This document shows, piece after piece, positions 60,041 through 64,000 of a DNA stretch of 64,000 nucleotides. Source of the DNA: Holophagaceae bacterium. GTDB taxonomy: Bacteria; Acidobacteriota; Holophagae; Holophagales; Holophagaceae. The position numbers were made by a program, and so were the translations under genes. Under the pieces are notes generated by a model that did no database searches, was not told the DNA's origin, and saw only the letters and a list, made by a program, of their open reading frames with translations. The stretch covers positions 1-64,000 of the forward strand of contig JAFNAB010000014.1 in NCBI GenBank assembly GCA_017859955.1. Reading direction: 5' to 3'. Position 1 is the first letter of the stretch. Every line of letters begins with the position of its first letter.

Positions 60041-60646
60041 ATGAACCTCAAACTGGCTCTTGCCTCCAGCGTGACGGTATTGGCCCTTGGCATTGCCTGC
60101 GGGGAAAAGGCCCCCGAGGCGGTACCCGTGACCACCACTGCGGCCAAGGCCGCCCCCTCCTGGGTGGACAATCCCAATATCCCGGATGGTCTTGCGGATG
60201 TGGGCATTGCCCAGTCCAACCCCATGGGGGACAAGGCCATGCAGCGGGCCACCGCCCTCGCGGATGCCCGTGCCAAGCTGGCGGGGCAAATGAAGGTCCG
60301 GGTCCAGAACATGTTCAGCCAGCTGAACCAGCAAGTGACCACGGCCTCCTCCAACCCCGGTCAGAAGGGGGGGAAGCCCATCAAGAACGACGTGATGCAG
60401 CGGGTCATCGAGAATGTCACCCGGAATGTCGTGGACCAGGAGATCCAGGGGGCGACGGTTCGGGAGTGGTGGCTGGATCCCACCGACGGCAACCTCTACT
60501 GCCATTTGGTCATGAGCAAGGAGACCATGGAGCGGGTCATGCAGCAGCAGGCCCAGAAGGAGATCCGCACCGAGATTGCCCAGGGTGAGAAGGCCCTGGA
60601 GAATGCCCTCGACAAGCTGGATGCCGCCATCGCAGCCTCCCGTTAG
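60041..60646 (+). CDS. LPP20-family lipoprotein
   Basis: 201 residues. Signal peptide with lipobox LALGIAC (Cys20), so anchored to a membrane by lipid, then a PSWVDNPNIPDGLADVGIA start of the LPP20 domain and a conserved helix (ATALADARAKLAGQMKVRV). The C-terminus is coiled coil (QQQAQKEIRTEIAQGEKALE). AAGGAG lies just before the ATG. In the same transcript as the csgG-like gene; a strong terminator follows. Confidence 0.82.
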   Translation: MNLKLALASSVTVLALGIACGEKAPEAVPVTTTAAKAAPSWVDNPNIPDGLADVGIAQSNPMGDKAMQRATALADARAKLAGQMKVRVQNMFSQLNQQVTTASSNPGQKGGKPIKNDVMQRVIENVTRNVVDQEIQGATVREWWLDPTDGNLYCHLVMSKETMERVMQQQAQKEIRTEIAQGEKALENALDKLDAAIAASR

Positions 60647-60661
60647 GGCCATTTCCACCAC

Positions 60662-60691
60662 GAAAAGCGCGGCCCTTGGGCCGCGCTTTTC
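60662..60691. terminator. Bidirectional terminator between LPP20 and URO-D genes
   Basis: Stem AAAAGCGCGGCC with GGCCGCGCTTTT around a CTTG-type loop; A/T flanks serve both strands. Confidence 0.92.
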
Positions 60692-60706
60692 ATTGCACAA
60701 CTGAAC

Positions 60707-61813
60707 CTACTTGCCCGTGGCCGCAGCAATCATGGCCTTCATGTTCTCCAGCTTGGCGTTGGGGGGAACGGAGCAGCCAGAGGAAAGGATGAAGCCCTCG
60801 CCCATGTCCTTGATGAGCTTGCAGCTGTAGTTGTAGACCTCGTCTGGGGTGCCCAGGACCAGCAGGGTGGCGGGCACGTCGCCCTTGATGCAGACCCGGT
60901 CCCCGATGGCCTCCTTGATCTTGTAAATGTCGGTGCCGCCGTCCGTCTCGAAGACGATCTTGCCCTTGGGGAAGTCCCGGAAGCGGCTGAGGTCCCGCTC
61001 CCAGTCAGCGTCTGCGTGGATGTTGCAGACCGCACCTTCCTCGATGATCATATCCGCGGTGGCCTTGACGTACTTCCAGACGAAGCGGTCCCAGAACTTG
61101 GGACGGTAGAACTGGCTGGCGCCCCGGGCCGGGGACACGAAGACCACTGTGGGCTTGATGGCGCGGATCTGTTGGCGCATCTCCTCCAGCTGCTCGGCCA
61201 GCACCACGTCCGTGGCGGCCTCCACCTTGTCGGGCATGCGGTAGAGGTCCGTCATGTACTTGGCCATGGAGCGACCGCCCCCGAAGTACTCGTTGACGGA
61301 GGTGGCCACCAACTCGGAGTACACCAGGTAGCCTGCGTCGTTGAAGTTCTTCACGGCGCTGGGCACGCATTCCAGCTGCTTCAGCAGGTCATCGACATCC
61401 ACCCCCAGGCGGTTCCTGAGGTAGTCCGCCTTGAAGGCGCTCCAGCCTTTGTTGATGATGGTGTCGTAGTCCTCAGGGGTCATCATTTCTGATTCGTCGA
61501 GCTGCCATAGCTCATCGGGGCCAAGCTCCCGGCCCGGAAGCTTGACCTTGGACATGAAGATCAGGGGGAACAGAGCCCCTTCGGAGAAGGCGGCGTTGAA
61601 GCCGTCCACATCTCCCAGCTCCTTGATGGATCGGAGCATGATCTCGTGGGAGAACTGGAAGTTCTTGCAGAAGTCGGCCAGGCTGACCCCCATGTGGGAG
61701 GCGCAGAAGGAGTTGGCCTGGAGGATGATCGGCGTGCGATCGACCTTCTCCAGGGCGAGGGCCTTCCTGAGGCGGGTCTGGCGTTCCGTGAGAAGTTCTT
61801 GCGGTGTGCTCAT
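60707..61813 (-). CDS. Uroporphyrinogen decarboxylase-family (URO-D/MtaA-like) methyltransferase
   Basis: 368 residues. The fold pattern of the URO-D superfamily is visible, but the porphyrin-binding arginines are absent. The C-terminal part carries NIHADADWERDL, KGDVPATLLVLGTPDEV, and FILSSGCSVPPNAKLENM, where the His and Cys residues match the zinc site of MtaA/MtbA-type corrinoid methyltransferases. Such proteins transfer methyl groups between corrinoid proteins and thiols or tetrahydrofolate, or demethylate aromatic methoxy groups. No corrinoid protein gene is adjacent. A palindromic operator lies directly upstream, and an IclR gene is on the far side. Confidence 0.82.
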   Translation of the reverse strand: MSTPQELLTERQTRLRKALALEKVDRTPIILQANSFCASHMGVSLADFCKNFQFSHEIMLRSIKELGDVDGFNAAFSEGALFPLIFMSKVKLPGRELGPDELWQLDESEMMTPEDYDTIINKGWSAFKADYLRNRLGVDVDDLLKQLECVPSAVKNFNDAGYLVYSELVATSVNEYFGGGRSMAKYMTDLYRMPDKVEAATDVVLAEQLEEMRQQIRAIKPTVVFVSPARGASQFYRPKFWDRFVWKYVKATADMIIEEGAVCNIHADADWERDLSRFRDFPKGKIVFETDGGTDIYKIKEAIGDRVCIKGDVPATLLVLGTPDEVYNYSCKLIKDMGEGFILSSGCSVPPNAKLENMKAMIAAATGK

Positions 61814-61872
61814 TGGGGTTCCTCATGGAAAAGGAGGGTGCATGTGGCAGGGGGCATAAGCGCTTGAGAAAT

Positions 61873-61903
61873 GGTATACCAGCAGGCGGTACGAATCGTA
61901 CCG
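61873..61903. promoter_or_regulatory. Tandem palindromes upstream of the URO-D-family gene (IclR operator candidate)
   Basis: GGTATACC at 61873-61880 and the perfect 17-base palindrome CGGTACGAATCGTACCG at 61887-61903 lie 60-90 bases upstream of the URO-D gene start. The shape, GTACG-n-CGTAC, is like sites bound by IclR-family regulators (PcaU type). The IclR gene is about 190 bases away, so it may bind here. Inference from pattern and context only. Confidence 0.55.
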
Positions 61904-62090
61904 AAAAAATGCGGGTATAGGGAGGCGATCCCTGTCTGAGGTTTTAAGCGATTGGTCCCCGGTGGGTTGATCCTTCCTGGACGGGAGATAGAGAGTTCGC
62001 CGGATAGGCCGAAGGCATGCCTGATGGGGCAAATGAGTGCCTAGCGCGTCTTATCCGGCCTGGCTTGATGCCTGCGGCGGAACCCTGGGT

Positions 62091-62873
62091 CTAGCGCAGG
62101 GGCAGACTGCAGGTCTGCAGGATGTCGATGAGCGACTCCCGCGCGGCTCTGAATCGCTCCGTTGCAACAGGGATGCCCAAGGATCCAAGCTCGCCGTTGG
62201 GGCCTCGGAGGGGCAGGGCGATGCCACTGAAACCCACCAGGTACTCTTCGTTTTCGACGGCGATGCCATCCCTGCGGATGTCGCTCAGCTCTGCCAGCAG
62301 GTCTTCCCAGGTGACCAGGGTGTTCCGGGTCAGTCCGTCCAACTGAAGGTGGGGGCGGAGATGGGCGAGCTCATCCTCGGGCAGGGCCGCGAGGAGCGCC
62401 TTGCCGCTTGCGGTCGCATGCAGGGGCAGCGAGGTGCCCAGGGTGCCGATGAATTTGATGGGGAAGGTGCCGGGGATCTGATCCACGATGACGGCTTTGC
62501 CATGGGCCAGGACGGCGAGGTTGATGGTCTCGTTCGTCCTTTGGGCAAGCTCCATGAGGATGGGGCGGGCAATCTTGGTCAGGTCGAAGGGACGCATGGA
62601 GGCCGCAAAAAGCCCGATGGTGGGGCCCAGGCGGTATCCGCTGGCGGTGCTGGCCGCGATGACGAGGTTGGCTTCTTCGAGGGTCTCCACGATCCTTTGG
62701 ACGGTGGAACGGGGAAGCTTGACGTAGTTGGCGATCTCCCGCAGGGAAAGGCCGTCAGGGTGGTTGCTCAGAGCCGTCAGAACGTCGATGGCCCTGCTGA
62801 CGACCCGGATCTTGTTTCCGGCGCTGTCTTCCGATTTGGTGTCTTCAGGAGGGAGTGGGGCGGTTTGCATCAA
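62091..62873 (-). CDS. IclR-family transcriptional regulator
   Basis: 260 residues. The N-terminal winged helix (AIDVLTALSNHPDGLSLREI, LPRSTVQRIVETLEEANLV) is followed by the IclR effector domain (TNETINLAVLAHGKAVIVDQ, TASGKALLAALPEDEL, ISGIALPLRGPNGELGSL-like stretch GIALPLRGPNGEL). IclR proteins respond to aromatic acids, glyoxylate or similar acids. Placed between the URO-D gene and the binding-protein gene, it probably controls one or both. Small acidic N-terminal extension is ordinary. Confidence 0.93.
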   Translation of the reverse strand: MMQTAPLPPEDTKSEDSAGNKIRVVSRAIDVLTALSNHPDGLSLREIANYVKLPRSTVQRIVETLEEANLVIAASTASGYRLGPTIGLFAASMRPFDLTKIARPILMELAQRTNETINLAVLAHGKAVIVDQIPGTFPIKFIGTLGTSLPLHATASGKALLAALPEDELAHLRPHLQLDGLTRNTLVTWEDLLAELSDIRRDGIAVENEEYLVGFSGIALPLRGPNGELGSLGIPVATERFRAARESLIDILQTCSLPLR

Positions 62874-62938
62874 TGGCGTCTCATGGAAAGGCTAGTGTAG
62901 CCTCTTCACTCCATCATCCGTGATCCCGTGGCTCAAAC

Positions 62939-62972
62939 GAACGCCGTGCCCGAGGCTTCGGGTACGGCGTTC
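62939..62972 (-). terminator. Terminator after the binding-protein gene
   Basis: A stem of GAACGCCGT-CCCGA with TCGGG-ACGGCGTTC (one mismatch) around a GGCT loop, placed 25 bases past the binding-protein stop on the minus strand, and followed by GTTTG. Confidence 0.75.
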
Positions 62973-62996
62973 GGGTCTGCTTTCGATGGGTGGGGA

Positions 62997-64000
62997 CTAT
63001 TTGGTCGGTACGGGGAAGAGCGCCTTGCCGGTGGTGGGCCAGAAGTCATGGTCCGAGTGGATGACTTTCAGTTCCCAGGGCTGGTTGGGGTTGTTGGACT
63101 TCTGCCACTGGCCAAAGACCGCGGGGCACTGGCTGAAGTGGTTCTCGTCGAACTTGACCCGGTGGCGCAGGGTGGCGAGGTCGGTGGTGGCCAGGGCGGC
63201 GTTCACCTTCTCGGGGTCGATGGAACCAGCCCGCTCGATGGCGTCCACCAGGACCTGGATGCCCGCGTAGCCGGGGCCGATGCTGGGATAGACGGGGCGC
63301 TTGGTCTCCTTGACCCAGCGCTCGGCCAGGGATTGGGGGGTGGTGCCGCCGATGCCCGGGGCTCCCTTGATGGAGGGCTCCCACCAGACTTCAGTCCCCA
63401 CGCCCAGAGGCAGTTCACCGCCCCAGGCCTTCACGTCGTCCAGGTAGAGGGCGCCGCGCCCGATGGAGACGATCTTGGGATTGAAACCCATGGCCTTCGC
63501 CTGCTTCCAGACGGTGCCAAAGAAAGGCGCAGGACAGTTGCCCCAAAGAATCTCGACATTGGCCGCCTTCCAGGCCTGCACCACGGAGGAGAAGTCGGTG
63601 GTCTCCATGGACATCAGGCCCAGGTTCTTGTCCAAGCCCACCACCTCATAGCCCAGCTTCTGAAGTGCGGGGCCAAAGAGGGTATACCAGCCGCGGCCAT
63701 CGGGTTCATCGGAGGCGATGATGCCGACCTTTCTGTTGGTCTGGGGGGCGTATTGATTCAATACGGTCATCCAGGTATCCATGACGGTATAGCCCGGCTT
63801 GGCCCGGAAATCGCCGGGCTTAGCCGGGGTATTGATGGAAAGGGTGCCCGTCGACCAGGTGTATTGCCACTTGGTGGGGGTTTCATTCCGCATGCCCATC
63901 CAGGGTTCCAGGACGCCGCAAGAGGTGATGTAGGGGACCTTGTAGCGGTCGGCCATCTGGGAGACCCCGGCGTGCATGGGTGGGGGTTCATCGCCCGTGA
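62997..64000 (-). CDS. ABC transporter substrate-binding protein, branched-chain amino acid type (partial)
   Basis: At least 334 residues of the C-terminal part are inside the window; the reading frame is open to the right edge, and the residues before the first visible Met (TGDEPPP) continue it, so the true start lies outside. Peripla_BP_6 pattern: YKVPYITSCGVLEPW, KVGIIASDEPDGRGW, LGYEVVGLDKNLGL, SIGPGYAGIQVLVDAIERAG. The type I fold binds amino acids, aromatic acids or short-chain acids and hands them to a LivHMGF-type transporter. With the IclR regulator and URO-D methyltransferase next to it, aromatic or carboxylate uptake is possible, but the ligand cannot be told. Confidence 0.85.
   Translation of the reverse strand, partial: TGDEPPPMHAGVSQMADRYKVPYITSCGVLEPWMGMRNETPTKWQYTWSTGTLSINTPAKPGDFRAKPGYTVMDTWMTVLNQYAPQTNRKVGIIASDEPDGRGWYTLFGPALQKLGYEVVGLDKNLGLMSMETTDFSSVVQAWKAANVEILWGNCPAPFFGTVWKQAKAMGFNPKIVSIGRGALYLDDVKAWGGELPLGVGTEVWWEPSIKGAPGIGGTTPQSLAERWVKETKRPVYPSIGPGYAGIQVLVDAIERAGSIDPEKVNAALATTDLATLRHRVKFDENHFSQCPAVFGQWQKSNNPNQPWELKVIHSDHDFWPTTGKALFPVPTK

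Noticed and set aside
17-64000. Search for CRISPR arrays, rRNA, complete insertion sequences and prophage genes
   Set aside because: No regularly spaced direct repeats, no rRNA stretches and no transposase, integrase or phage structural genes were recognised.

Overview
The window is GC-rich, densely packed bacterial chromosome from a Gram-negative organism. Lipid A synthesis (lpxK), type IV pilus (pilMNOPQ), LPS/peptidoglycan genes, LPP20/CsgG outer-membrane proteins and a futalosine-pathway menaquinone gene (mqnE) all point that way. The mixture of a Dnmt2-type RNA methyltransferase, a PEGA-domain Ser/Thr kinase, two PP2C phosphatases, a URO-D-type methyltransferase, acetate kinase and a beta-keto-acid cleavage cluster fits an anaerobic member of the Acidobacteriota (Holophaga/Geothrix type) or a deltaproteobacterium-like lineage. 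This assignment is inference from gene content; no rRNA is present to settle it. No CRISPR array, complete insertion sequence, prophage or replication origin was seen.

Layout. 1-3.4 kb (minus strand): a catabolic cluster of 3-hydroxyacyl dehydrogenase, cyclase/amidohydrolase, thiolase and the start of a beta-keto acid cleavage enzyme, with a strong terminator hairpin inside it and a 0.9 kb AT-richer leader. 4.3-8.3 kb: DUF465 protein, a lone oligopeptide-type ABC ATPase, a membrane protein and a Ser/Thr kinase with PEGA repeats. 8.4-16.6 kb: housekeeping genes cinA, plsY-gpsA, a hot-dog thioesterase, yicC, radA, xpt, lpxK and tRNA-Gly, with a 130-bp inverted-repeat element between yicC and radA and a 0.55 kb AT-rich gap before lpxK. 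16.7-20.4 kb: translationally coupled GT4 glycosyltransferase and GH130 genes. 20.5-22.4 kb: a fusion of a cytosolic YkuD-type L,D-carboxypeptidase-like domain with a MurC/Mpl-like ligase, the most striking protein of the window. 23-31 kb: RNase R, a secreted M64 metallopeptidase, YhbY, an odd FHA-GAF sensor protein, 5-formyl-THF cyclo-ligase and mqnE.

31.1-37.3 kb holds a J-domain/TPR gene coupled to a PP2C phosphatase, then a promoter and the pilMNOPQ operon, in which pilQ is broken by an apparent internal deletion with frameshift. 37.3-42.4 kb has a zinc-ribbon protein, a 50-residue membrane protein coupled to an odd hydroxyacyl-CoA dehydrogenase, and an operon of a second PP2C, an RdgC-like protein split over two genes, and a LysM/amidase_3 hydrolase. 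42.4-49.6 kb: a membrane protein, YqgE, LysE exporter, and a five-gene minus-strand operon (NtrC-like regulator, MoxR ATPase, RodZ, a repeat protein, a DUF2344 protein). 49.8-56 kb: nadE, a phosphoesterase-PilZ-ArnD operon, tRNA-Arg, ftsW and a Dnmt2-type methyltransferase. 56.5-64 kb: ackA, a CsgG/LPP20 surface-protein group, a URO-D-family methyltransferase gene with a palindromic operator, an IclR regulator and the 3' part of a branched-chain-amino-acid-type binding protein.

Themes that connect genes are envelope growth and recycling (lpxK, ftsW, rodZ, amidase, LdcV-Mur fusion), phospho-Ser/Thr signalling next to pili (kinase, FHA protein, two PP2C), and anaerobic acid/aromatic catabolism at both ends of the window.
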